Shown piece after piece: positions 36,801 through 44,139 of a DNA stretch of 64,000 bases; the first letter of the stretch is position 1; each line of letters opens with the position of its first letter. The position numbers and the translations under genes were made by a program. The stretch comes from Anaerohabitans sp964387285 (GTDB taxonomy: Bacteria > Zhuqueibacterota > Zhuqueibacteria > Residuimicrobiales > Residuimicrobiaceae), in NCBI GenBank assembly GCA_964387285.1, contig CAYLWO010000019.1:1-64000 (forward strand), in the 5' to 3' direction. The notes beneath the pieces are model-generated. The model was given only the letters and a program-made list of their open reading frames with translations, searched no databases and was not told where the DNA came from.

Positions 36801-38311
36801 GGGCGGCCGGCGTTTTCAGCAATACGGTTAAAAGTCTGACTCGACTGAAGGAGAGCTATTACGCGAACCTGGTTAAAACCATCGCTGATTCCGCTGCCTG
36901 GCCGGCTAGGGTGAGCCAGGACACCATATTGCGCATTGCGGATAAATGGATCGAGCGCTCGCAGAACAAACTGACCGAAGTCCACTTTCAAATGGGTGAG
37001 CTGCGCTTTGAATCCGCCCGCATGGTGCTGCGCGCGCCTGCGCCGGCAGGTTTGAGCGATCTGCAGCGGTTGGTCTACCGTAAAAAATTGCTGCAAATCG
37101 GCGCCATCCCTTTATTGCAACAGGCCTTTGCCGCGCATCAGCAGAATGTGACAACAGCGGATTCCATGCAGTATGCCTCTGCCTGGATAGATCTTTCAAA
37201 ACAAAAGATGGTCGCTACCCAAAGTGCGGTGCCAAAACAGTTCACTCTTTTGGCTCTGGAAGGACTCTCCGCTTTGTCCGACAAGTTCGCCAATTACAGC
37301 AACATGATTTACAGCGGCCGCTCGTTGGACGATCAACTGGATGATTTGGCTGCTGTAGCGCAAGATATCGCCAATATGGTCGATTTTTCCCAGGCCATTA
37401 TGGATAGCGCCATTGTCGGTTATGCACGAACCTACCGGCAAGCGCCGCAATGGCAAGCCGGACCGGTCGTTATGGCCGCGCTGCAAGACACCATCATCAT
37501 GCACCTGGTCGGCTTCAGCGTGGTTTGTGATTCGTTGGCGCTGAACGCCAAACAACGCGCGGATATGGCGCGAGATCAGTTCCTGAAAACCCAGGACCCG
37601 GTATATGAAGAAGGACTGTTCACTTTTGAAAGCAACTTTTTTGCTTTGCGCAAAGCGCAAAAAGAGGTTCTGGAACGCGGTTATCATGAGAGCCGGGCGC
37701 TGGCATTTCTCGAATCCTCCTCGGGGAAACTTTTAATGCAATTGACTCCGTTGGATCCGGAAAAATACGCTGCTTTGCTGGGTTTGCAAGTGGAGCAGAT
37801 GCAGATACGTACAGACGAGAGCTGGAAAGCGACCGATTCCTATCATGAGGGCTGGACCTCTGCCGGCTTTGACGCTTCTGCCTGGGTTCCGGCTATGGCA
37901 GCGGATTCATCGCAACGCCATGTCATCTGGATGTATGAGCGCACCTTAACACCAGACTCGACGGCGAACCGCTACAAACCCACGCCACGAATTTATTTGC
38001 GCAAATTTTTTACCGTTAAAGGCTTGCCGGCGAGCTGTAAAATTATTATTAACGCCGGGTACAACATGGCCATTTACCTGAATAACGAGCTCATCAAACG
38101 GTTGCAGTCCGGTCAGGATGAACCCGCTGAGCAAGAAATCGATCTGACCGATGCATTAGCCGGCGGCGAAAATATATTGGCTGTGGACGTCACGGCTGTG
38201 GCCGGTCGAACCCCCGCGTTTTCAGCCGAGTTGCGCGTGCGTCATATACCAGGGTGGGAGGAAAAAACCAGAGCCTGGCGCATGCCGTCGCTGAGTGATA
38301 CGGCGCACTGA
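33818..38311 (+). CDS. Giant exported TPR protein with C-terminal jelly-roll-like domain
   Basis: A 1497-residue protein with a signal peptide (about 1-26, ending AVSQT). It holds TPR repeats from about residue 70 to 900, for example PDALMRLGEYYF, NEALYRLGWCYYRTNDYPRA, KEALRYFNTLLRHFPGSEE and DDAAFDIGIFYRRLNEYD. The repeat style resembles YbgF/BamD-like periplasmic TPRs and the large TPR proteins of the myxobacterial gliding complex. Helical material fills about 900-1330. The last 160 residues are beta-rich and look like a galactose-binding jelly roll (SAGFDASAWVPA, then IYLRKFFTVKGLP and YNMAIYLNNELI). It is probably a trans-periplasmic scaffold that may touch peptidoglycan or surface sugars. 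Confidence 0.82.
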   Translation: MNLSIFTRTATWLFIGCMIVAPPAVSQTTTLSDSAFTLLTQRDSVLKTFSLEELERFRNYYTREITRLQNERLELRKRGIRDGELFLARKPNSTSGDKMMMRLAELYYEQAQDDFLIEMQEYDRLYSLYERGQSIQQPREPKKNISQALDLYVTVVEKYPHGDLVDDAVYNIGFLLEEAGFPDSSRAFYEKLVREFPQSNLMPDALMRLGEYYFNPPVNNVEAAISYFNKVTAYIESPRYNEALYRLGWCYYRTNDYPRAISYFTRLADDVQRTKTWDPLQKYTNPSLVDESVEYIGLSFLDYGGSDRAAGYLQQIGGRSYGVNILRRIGDAYFSEKEDYPNALKSFKLLLQLYPDASVAPAAQNRMVQCYRRMEDQASAFMARETLFNAYHEGSDWWNKNTDKEARKRALLYCESALRDNITVLLNRGQETNQLEFFNQAVLSSRKYLENFPTDSSAAMIHWNMALTLDAKLKQAQTAFDEYIKISNQYWDSRYQRNAAANAVALARDAAVGVIASAEKAAAQQEISLADLQKETRNPQGVRFREKMKLEPRQLTAEEARLAQAYDNYIKLFPHDKETPMFLANAGALYYRRHQYKEALRYFNTLLRHFPGSEEFAQARYAIMESYFGKADFRSSEIIARRIVNSDAPDEVKSKARRRMAESIYLSAELLAEEEKHLESGNEYRRVVKEAPTSSFADLALFNAGLEYDKANEFNRAIETYQYLMATQPKSGYVLDAQNNLAFDYVEVHDYRNAALTYERLSSLHTDSTKARDALFNAGLYYSRSEDWENAIKSNRTFVQRFPRDDYADDAAFDIGIFYRRLNEYDKSQDAFLSFTEKYPGSHRTVEAFYLRGRHWQQMNRTGEAILDFTRAVAADENLRNKGLERNEFYAAESEFSLAGIKLEEYDALEFRLPPAEMNRNKQRKKELLLEIVRHLSNCAAYGTPRVYEATHLVGQTYQRFAETWAAQDLPEMDANRRIVAKKEINDAAVVLSERAAGVFSNTVKSLTRLKESYYANLVKTIADSAAWPARVSQDTILRIADKWIERSQNKLTEVHFQMGELRFESARMVLRAPAPAGLSDLQRLVYRKKLLQIGAIPLLQQAFAAHQQNVTTADSMQYASAWIDLSKQKMVATQSAVPKQFTLLALEGLSALSDKFANYSNMIYSGRSLDDQLDDLAAVAQDIANMVDFSQAIMDSAIVGYARTYRQAPQWQAGPVVMAALQDTIIMHLVGFSVVCDSLALNAKQRADMARDQFLKTQDPVYEEGLFTFESNFFALRKAQKEVLERGYHESRALAFLESSSGKLLMQLTPLDPEKYAALLGLQVEQMQIRTDESWKATDSYHEGWTSAGFDASAWVPAMAADSSQRHVIWMYERTLTPDSTANRYKPTPRIYLRKFFTVKGLPASCKIIINAGYNMAIYLNNELIKRLQSGQDEPAEQEIDLTDALAGGENILAVDVTAVAGRTPAFSAELRVRHIPGWEEKTRAWRMPSLSDTAH

Positions 38312-38391
38312 GAGAGTTGTATGTCGTGCCGGCTTTTGGCCGGAAAAAAAGTGCGGAACTATTTACCGGGACAATATTTTAAGGTAAGATT

Positions 38392-38742
38392 ATGCGTGTT
38401 CTATTGCTGACCCTGTTTCTTTTGATTGTCGGCAGCGGTCTATCGTTGGCGCAAACGGCACAGCCGCCTGATACGGCCCGCGTCGTTACTGCTGCGGATA
38501 CCACAGCGGTGCGTGAAGTGTCGCTGGAGGACATTCACATCGAAGCGGTGATTGAGAAACCCGCCGTAACCCTCATTCCCAAGCGCATCACACCGGAGAT
38601 GGGCGACGCGCCGGCTATGGTCCGGTCTTTTGATCGGGAACTCAAGCAACGTCCGCAGTTCATTACCGAGATCGGCCGTGAGGCTGAGAATGGCGAGCGC
38701 ATGCAGACGGACAAAAAAAATCTTGCGAAAGAAAAGAAATAA
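38392..38742 (+). CDS. Small exported protein, unknown
   Basis: A 116-residue protein: signal peptide (about 1-21, ending SLAQ), a Thr/Ala-rich stretch, then EVSLEDIHIEAVIEKP and a charged C-terminus. I do not recognise the family. A good ribosome site (TAAGG) precedes it, and it lies between the giant TPR gene and exbB in the same direction, so it is likely a periplasmic accessory part of that system. Confidence 0.6.
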   Translation: MRVLLLTLFLLIVGSGLSLAQTAQPPDTARVVTAADTTAVREVSLEDIHIEAVIEKPAVTLIPKRITPEMGDAPAMVRSFDRELKQRPQFITEIGREAENGERMQTDKKNLAKEKK

Positions 38743-38809
38743 GAATATATTCTTAAGAATTTGATCCTTATGCACTGGCAACATTTATTGGTTTTATGGG
38801 AGGTTATCC

Positions 38810-39460
38810 ATGTCTGAATTGATTCGCAATTTTAGTCCGGATGTGGCGGGTTATCTGTTCATGTGGGCGCTGATCATTCCGGCTGTATTTGCGGTGGCCA
38901 TTACCATCGAGCGCGGCATCTATATCATCGGACGCAGCGACATCAATGCGGAAAAATTTATGGCTGAGATTCGTAAATTGGTCACGGCCGGAAGGTTGGA
39001 AGATGCATTGGACTTGTGCGGACGCGCCAAAGATCGCGCTCTGCCCAAAGTGGTGGCTGCGGGCCTGCGCGCGGTGGTTAATAAACAACAGGTGGATTTC
39101 CGTTCCATACAAAACTCGGTAGACGAAGGAATGCTGGAAATTATTCCCAAACTGCAGGCGCGCACCAACTATCTGGCCATGTTGGCTAATATCGCTACCT
39201 TATTGGGTTTGCTTGGAACCATTTACGGTTTGATTATTGCTTTCCGTTCCATTTCTGCACCAGGCATCGACGCTGCTGAAAAAGCGCGGTTGCTGGCCGC
39301 CGGCATTTCTACGGCCATGAACACCACTCTGATCGGTTTGTTCATCGCCATTCCGACGATTTTTTTCTATACCTATTTGACCAATCGCACCGGCAAGATT
39401 ATAGATGAAATCGACGAACATATGGTCAAATTGATCAACCTGTTAACCGGGAACCGTTAG
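38810..39460 (+). CDS. ExbB/TolQ/MotA-family proton channel protein
   Basis: A 216-residue inner-membrane protein with three membrane helices (about 15-35, 125-147, 165-190) and a cytoplasmic loop between the first two, the layout of ExbB, TolQ and AglR. The TLLGLLGTIYGLIIAF segment is the family signature. It forms the stator ring around the ExbD helices and uses proton flow to do mechanical work. Two bases separate it from the first exbD gene. The genetic setting (TPR scaffolds, AgmX domain) is closer to the Agl motor than to TonB uptake. Confidence 0.93.
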   Translation: MSELIRNFSPDVAGYLFMWALIIPAVFAVAITIERGIYIIGRSDINAEKFMAEIRKLVTAGRLEDALDLCGRAKDRALPKVVAAGLRAVVNKQQVDFRSIQNSVDEGMLEIIPKLQARTNYLAMLANIATLLGLLGTIYGLIIAFRSISAPGIDAAEKARLLAAGISTAMNTTLIGLFIAIPTIFFYTYLTNRTGKIIDEIDEHMVKLINLLTGNR

Positions 39461-39462
39461 TC

Positions 39463-39999
39463 ATGGCCTTTAAACCCTCCTTACGTCGTCATCGTGAAGT
39501 GGATCAGGTTGAATTGAATCTGTTCCCGGTGATGAATATGATGGTGGTTTTAATTCCGCTGTTGCTATCCACCACCCAGTTTGTCAAATACGGCATTATT
39601 GAATTGAATTTGCCGCGCGCGGCCGGCGGTCCGGTCAGCCAGGCGACGCTGGCAAAAGAAACGCAACCCGGATTGGATATTGCGGTTTCCATTACCTCGC
39701 GTGGCTTTTATCTGTCCAGCAATCAGGCGGTGTTGCGGGACCCGGCTAGCGGTGGACCTACGATCGCCCGGCTCGCCAACGGCGAGTTTGATTTTGCAGC
39801 ATTGACGCAAAAGCTCTATGAACTCAAGCAACGCGTCGCCAAATCACCCATGGATACGCGCAAGATCGTCATTCAGGCAGAAATGAATATCGATTATCAA
39901 ACTTTAGTGGACACCATGGACGCGGCGCGCAGCATCAAGGTAAACAACGTCGGGTATGAGCTTTTTCCCGAAGTGGTTATTAGCGCCGGCATCCTCTAA
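39463..39999 (+). CDS. ExbD/TolR-family protein lacking the channel aspartate
   Basis: A 178-residue protein: short cytoplasmic tail, one membrane helix (about 22-40) and a periplasmic domain. In ExbD and TolR the helix begins with a conserved P-x-x-D whose aspartate carries protons. Here the segment is LFPVMNMMVVLIPLLL, with asparagine (N25) at that place. The second ExbD gene downstream keeps the aspartate, so this one may be a structural partner in a mixed dimer. The rest fits the ExbD family (a periplasmic IDYQTLVDTMDAAR segment). Confidence 0.88.
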   Translation: MAFKPSLRRHREVDQVELNLFPVMNMMVVLIPLLLSTTQFVKYGIIELNLPRAAGGPVSQATLAKETQPGLDIAVSITSRGFYLSSNQAVLRDPASGGPTIARLANGEFDFAALTQKLYELKQRVAKSPMDTRKIVIQAEMNIDYQTLVDTMDAARSIKVNNVGYELFPEVVISAGIL

Positions 40000-40013
40000 G
40001 TTCGGATATAAAA

Positions 40014-40508
40014 ATGGCTTTTATTCCTTCACGCATCAAAAGACATAACACCGGTGAGGCGAAAGTGGGCCTTAATCTCACTTCGATGATGGATATGTTT
40101 ACCATCATTCTGGTGTTTTTAATGAAAACCTATAATACGGAAGGATTGCTGACCCACCCGTCAAAAGACCTGACTTTGCCAAAATCGACCACGGAACGGC
40201 CGCCGGAGGTGGCCCTGGATGTGACCGTGTCGCGTGAATGGATCATGGTTAACGAAAGACCGGTGGAACGACTGAGTGCGGTTGAAAACAAGACAGACTT
40301 GTGGATCCCTACGCTGTACGACGCTCTGCAAAAGTATGCACAGGAAGCCAAGCGTATGGAAGAGACCTATGGGATCAAGTTTACCGGCAAAGTCACCATA
40401 CAAGGCGATCAAAAACTGCCTTTCAGCACCTTGCTTAAAGTAATGGCAACCTGCGGCCGATCTGAATTTCCCAATATGCGATTGGTGGTGTATCAACGCG
40501 GCGGCTGA
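40014..40508 (+). CDS. ExbD/TolR-family protein with intact channel aspartate
   Basis: A 164-residue ExbD-like protein. The membrane helix begins LTSMMDMFTIILVFLM, with D27 at the proton-carrying position that is asparagine in the preceding paralogue. The periplasmic part ends with a PFSTLLKVMATCGRSEF segment typical of ExbD. It lies 14 bases after the first exbD. Two ExbD/TolR-type proteins per motor are also found in the myxobacterial AglRQS complex. Confidence 0.9.
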   Translation: MAFIPSRIKRHNTGEAKVGLNLTSMMDMFTIILVFLMKTYNTEGLLTHPSKDLTLPKSTTERPPEVALDVTVSREWIMVNERPVERLSAVENKTDLWIPTLYDALQKYAQEAKRMEETYGIKFTGKVTIQGDQKLPFSTLLKVMATCGRSEFPNMRLVVYQRGG

Positions 40509-40545
40509 TTGGGCTGTGTTGACTGAGTGTGTTGATCATTTTCAT

Positions 40546-40551
40546 AAGGAG
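40546..40551 (+). promoter_or_regulatory. Ribosome binding site placing translation start at an ACG codon
   Basis: AAGGAG lies eight bases before an ACG codon at 40560. An in-frame TAA at 40545-40547 closes the frame upstream, and no ATG, GTG or TTG occurs between it and the membrane helix encoded at about 40620-40680. The first canonical start (GTG at 40662) would cut that helix. Confidence 0.6.
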
Positions 40552-40559
40552 TTATTTTT

Positions 40560-41735
40560 ACGATAGCGGTACTGCCACAAGAATATTATAAAAAGCCGTT
40601 TGAAGATATTGACCGTGAATTTCTGTTTATTCTCCTGGGTTCCTTCATCGCGCATCTTTCGGTGATCGCCTATTTTTTGCTGAATCCGCCGTCCGCCGCC
40701 ATACCCGACAGCGCGATTCGCCAAATCCAGGAACGGTACGCCAATCTGGTGCTTGATCGCGAGGAGCAAACGGTCCGTGTGGCCAATCAATTGCTGGGAA
40801 ATATCCCTGGCGGCAGTGAAAAGCGTTTGAAGGCCTCTTCCCGTCGAGGTACGAGCGCACAACGCACAACCAACGGTACGGCCTCATCATCAGGTCGCTC
40901 ACAATCCGGCGATGGCTCTGCTGCAGGCGGCGGCAGCGGAACTGGAGGAGGGTCCACACTGGTTCTGCCGTCCGGTCCTTCCGGCGGCGCCGTGCGTCAG
41001 GCAGAGGAACAGGTGGCCGGTCAGGGTTTATTAGCCATTCTTTCATCACAAAGCGGCCAGGCTGCACAGGATCAAACCGTGACCGATGTCCTGGGCAAGG
41101 GCGGCCAGCCGGGACAGAATTATGATCAGGTTTTTCAGAACATAGATCGCCTGGCCAGCAGCGGCGGCAGCAGTCGCAGTGCGGTCAAGGACGGCAGCGG
41201 CAGCGGTGATGTGGGGACGCTTGCCACTGCACGCGGCGGACGCACCACCAGCAGCGGCGTTAAAAGCGACGGCATCATCTCCGGGCCTTCCGGCAGCGGC
41301 AGTGGTTCCGGATACGGCATCGGCAGCAGCGCCGGCAGCAGTGACGGCATCGGTCGCACGGAAAACATCGAGGTAACCGGACTCACTCCTTTGAACGAAG
41401 AGGGTGAAGATATTAAAGGCGGCAGCGGCGCCGTCACCGGTGCTCGCGACGTGGCTGAAGTTTCCGCCATCGTCTATCGGCACAGCCAGGCTATTCAGTA
41501 TTGTTATGAGCGGGAATTGAAACGCAACCCGGACTTGAAAGGCAAAGTGGTGGTGCGTTTCACAATTCTACCCAATGGCACGGTCACCAATGCGCAAATT
41601 GTCACCTCGACCCTCGGCAACGAGAATGTGGAACGCTGCATTCTCTCCCGTGTGTCGCGCTGGGACGATTTCGGCGTCATCGACAGCAGGCTCGGCAACG
41701 CCATTTTCCGACAGGTTTATACCTTCGGATTCTAA
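40560..41735 (+). CDS. TonB-like AgmX/PglI-domain energy-transducing protein
   Basis: About 391 residues if translation starts at the ACG codon at 40560. A short cytoplasmic tail (KKPFEDIDREF) precedes one membrane helix (FLFILLGSFIAHLSVIAYFL). A long Gly/Ser-rich periplasmic linker (about 100-270) leads to the C-terminal AgmX/PglI domain (about 300-391). That domain shows the AIQYCYERELKRNP, VVVRFTILPNGTV and ENVERCILSRVSRW stretches, including its two conserved cysteines. The domain is known from myxobacterial gliding proteins and is analogous to TonB or TolA. It should transmit force from the ExbB/ExbD motor to periplasmic or outer-membrane partners. A terminator follows. Confidence 0.85.
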   Translation, partial: TIAVLPQEYYKKPFEDIDREFLFILLGSFIAHLSVIAYFLLNPPSAAIPDSAIRQIQERYANLVLDREEQTVRVANQLLGNIPGGSEKRLKASSRRGTSAQRTTNGTASSSGRSQSGDGSAAGGGSGTGGGSTLVLPSGPSGGAVRQAEEQVAGQGLLAILSSQSGQAAQDQTVTDVLGKGGQPGQNYDQVFQNIDRLASSGGSSRSAVKDGSGSGDVGTLATARGGRTTSSGVKSDGIISGPSGSGSGSGYGIGSSAGSSDGIGRTENIEVTGLTPLNEEGEDIKGGSGAVTGARDVAEVSAIVYRHSQAIQYCYERELKRNPDLKGKVVVRFTILPNGTVTNAQIVTSTLGNENVERCILSRVSRWDDFGVIDSRLGNAIFRQVYTFGF

Positions 41736-41790
41736 GCCGGCTTGATTGATTCCATTTATCAGTGATTTTTTGATTTCTTGGCAAGCAATC

Positions 41791-41822
41791 TGTCAGGCGA
41801 ATCTTCACCTGACATTTTTTTT
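41791..41822 (+). terminator. Intrinsic terminator of the ExbBD/AgmX operon
   Basis: TGTCAGG and CCTGACA form a seven-base stem with a ten-base loop, followed by eight T. It lies only 35 bases before the aspS start, so it may also attenuate transcription into aspS. Confidence 0.85.
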
Positions 41823-41856
41823 ATCTATATTTAATAAAGAGAAAGAGAAACAGCTT

Positions 41857-43626
41857 ATGCAGTGGAAGCGGACTCATACGTGTGGAGAGTTGCGAAAAGA
41901 GGCGGAAAAGCAGACCGTTGTCATCATGGGCTGGGTGGATCGCCGCCGGGATCATGGTGGTCTGATCTTTATCGATTTGCGTGATCGTTACGGCGTTACT
42001 CAGGTGCGCATCGATCCTGAATCAAAAGCCTATGAAGAGGCGAAAACACTACGCGGCGAATATGTCGCCGCTTTTCTGGGCCAGGTGACGCTCCGGCCGG
42101 AAGGCATGTGTAATGAAAAGTTGGCTACCGGCGCCATTGAAGTGGTGGCGCAGGAGGTGGAAGTTTTAAACACGGCGAAAACGCCGCCTTTTCCCATCAG
42201 CAATGAAACGAATGTTTCTGAAGACCTGCGGCTGAAATATCGTTATCTTGATCTGCGACGGCCCGAAATGCAGAGAAACCTGATGATACGTCATCGCACG
42301 GCGCAGATCGCCCGCAACTATTTGACGCAGCAACGCTTCATTGAGATTGAAACGCCGATACTCAGCAAAAGCACGCCGGAAGGCGCGCGCGATTATCTTG
42401 TGCCCAGTCGCATTTGGAAAGGCCGTTTTTATGCTTTGCCGCAATCGCCGCAGACCTATAAACAGCTGCTGATGATGGCCGGCTATGATCGTTATTTTCA
42501 AATCGTACGCTGTTTCCGCGATGAGGATCTGCGTGCAGATCGGCAACCGGAATTTTCTCAGATCGATATCGAGATGTCATTTATTGATGAAGATGATATC
42601 ATGACTCTGGTTGAAGGGTTGACCGCCGCCATCTTTAAGGAAATCTGGGATATTAACATTTCTTTGCCTTTGCCGCGTATTCCCTACAGCGAGGCTATGG
42701 CCTCCTACGGCAGCGACAAACCGGATGTGCGTTTTGGTTTGAAAATTATCGATATCACCAGTCTGGCCGGCGAAGGAGAGTTTCGTGCTTTTAAGGAGGC
42801 GGCAGCCAACCAGGGTCTGGTTGCCGGTCTGTGCGTCAGCGCCGGCGCTCGTTACTCGCGCAAGCAAATCGATACCCTTACGGAGTGGATAAAAGCTCGC
42901 GGCGCTTCAGGCCTGGTGGCCATCAAGATCAAAGGCGACGATTGGGACAGTTCATTAAACAAATTTTATGGCGATGAACAGCGTCGCCGCATTATCGCAG
43001 CCATGTCGGCACAGGACGGCGACCTGCTCTTGCTGATCGCCGATAAGCGAGACGCAGCCTTGAGTCTCCTCGGCGCCTTGCGCCTGCAGATCGCCGAGCA
43101 GGAAAAACTGATACCTGAGAACGAACTGGGTTTGGCGTGGGTTGTGGATTTCCCGCTTTTTGAGTACAGTGAAGAGGAAAAACGATATGTGGCGCGGCAT
43201 CATCCGTTTACCTCTGCCAAGACCAGGGATTTAAATGATTTGATTCAGCATCCGGAACGCGTACAAGCCCGAGCTTATGATCTGATTATGAAGGGCATGG
43301 AAATCGCGGGCGGCAGCATCAGGATTTTTGATACCGAAACACAGGCGCAAATGTTCCGCGCTCTGGGCATCACTGAGCAGGAAGCTCAGGACAAGTTCGG
43401 CTTTTTACTGGAAGCACTCTCTTTTGGGGCGCCGCCTCATGGCGGCATTGCTTTCGGTTTTGACCGTCTGATCATGATTTTGGCTGAATGCCCGTCCATT
43501 CGCGACGTCATTGCGTTTCCCAAGACTGCCAGCGCCATGTCCCTGATGGAGAACTGTCCGGCTTTTGTGACGCCGGCCCAGCTGGATGAGTTGCATATCG
43601 GAGTCAAGGGCGATTTGTCGATATAA
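41857..43626 (+). CDS. aspS: Aspartyl-tRNA synthetase
   Basis: Class II synthetase of 589 residues, bacterial type. An N-terminal OB fold (MGWVDRRRDHGGLIFIDLRD) binds the tRNA anticodon. Motif 2 is in FQIVRCFRDEDLRADRQPEF, a GAD insertion domain follows (about 300-420), and motif 3 is in GGIAFGFDRLIMIL. The ATG at 41857 is the natural start; upstream in-frame starts lie in or before the terminator. Whether it is Asp-specific or Asp/Asn-nondiscriminating cannot be read safely. Confidence 0.97.
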   Translation: MQWKRTHTCGELRKEAEKQTVVIMGWVDRRRDHGGLIFIDLRDRYGVTQVRIDPESKAYEEAKTLRGEYVAAFLGQVTLRPEGMCNEKLATGAIEVVAQEVEVLNTAKTPPFPISNETNVSEDLRLKYRYLDLRRPEMQRNLMIRHRTAQIARNYLTQQRFIEIETPILSKSTPEGARDYLVPSRIWKGRFYALPQSPQTYKQLLMMAGYDRYFQIVRCFRDEDLRADRQPEFSQIDIEMSFIDEDDIMTLVEGLTAAIFKEIWDINISLPLPRIPYSEAMASYGSDKPDVRFGLKIIDITSLAGEGEFRAFKEAAANQGLVAGLCVSAGARYSRKQIDTLTEWIKARGASGLVAIKIKGDDWDSSLNKFYGDEQRRRIIAAMSAQDGDLLLLIADKRDAALSLLGALRLQIAEQEKLIPENELGLAWVVDFPLFEYSEEEKRYVARHHPFTSAKTRDLNDLIQHPERVQARAYDLIMKGMEIAGGSIRIFDTETQAQMFRALGITEQEAQDKFGFLLEALSFGAPPHGGIAFGFDRLIMILAECPSIRDVIAFPKTASAMSLMENCPAFVTPAQLDELHIGVKGDLSI

Positions 43627-43671
43627 TTCGACAACTCTATGAAAAAAAAGACGTCTATAACACGAATATTC

Positions 43672-43700
43672 TTGACAATTACCCATTTTTTTATTAAAAT
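43672..43700 (+). promoter_or_regulatory. Strong sigma-70 promoter for the lipoprotein/LysM pair
   Basis: A perfect TTGACA (43672-43677), 17 bases, then TAAAAT (43695-43700). Transcription should start near 43707, leaving a leader of about 115 bases before the lipoprotein gene. Confidence 0.8.
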
Positions 43701-43823
43701 GGTTTAAGGAGAGATACCGCTCATTACTATGGTGTGAACGCGTCTGAATTTCTAAGCAAATCATGTAACACACCGTACGAATTGAAGGTATGAGTTTTTC
43801 ATTTGAAAGGAGGTGTAGCCTTG

Positions 43824-44096
43824 ATGAAGCGATTCTCCACCACCAGTATACGGATTGCCGTATTTGTTATCATGATGATGGCGCTTGTGATCGTCGGATG
43901 CAGCCGCGGTCCAAACGAAAAGCAGTTAAAGGCCCTGGAGGACACCAAAGCCGCAGCTCTGGCTGCTGAGCAGAAGTCCTCGGACTGTAACACTGAGAAA
44001 GCCAACCTCGACAAACAGTTAGCGGAGCAGAAGCAAAAGCTCGAGGCGATGAAACAAGAAAAAGTCGCCGTTGAAAAGAGACTGGCTGCAATGTAA
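43824..44096 (+). CDS. Small coiled-coil lipoprotein
   Basis: A 90-residue lipoprotein: signal sequence ending IVGC (C26 the lipidation site), then an all-helical, alanine, lysine and glutamate-rich tail forming a coiled coil. An AAAGGAGGTG ribosome site and the promoter at 43672 suggest high expression. Size and design recall Lpp-like envelope lipoproteins, but it does not end in the lysine that attaches Lpp to the wall. It is followed 43 bases later by a LysM protein, so a role in linking outer membrane and peptidoglycan is likely. Confidence 0.82.
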   Translation: MKRFSTTSIRIAVFVIMMMALVIVGCSRGPNEKQLKALEDTKAAALAAEQKSSDCNTEKANLDKQLAEQKQKLEAMKQEKVAVEKRLAAM

Positions 44097-44139
44097 TTGA
44101 AAACAAGAGTCTGAATTAAACCTTTACGGAGGGATTTAA

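Noticed and set aside
38328..38346. CCGGC-GCCGG hairpin after the giant TPR gene
   Set aside because: Only five base pairs and followed by A rather than T on the coding strand, so not a terminator for this gene.
41160..41350. Repeated GGCAGC-type codons in the AgmX-like gene, considered as a DNA repeat
   Set aside because: They encode the expected Gly/Ser-rich linker and show no regular unit length.
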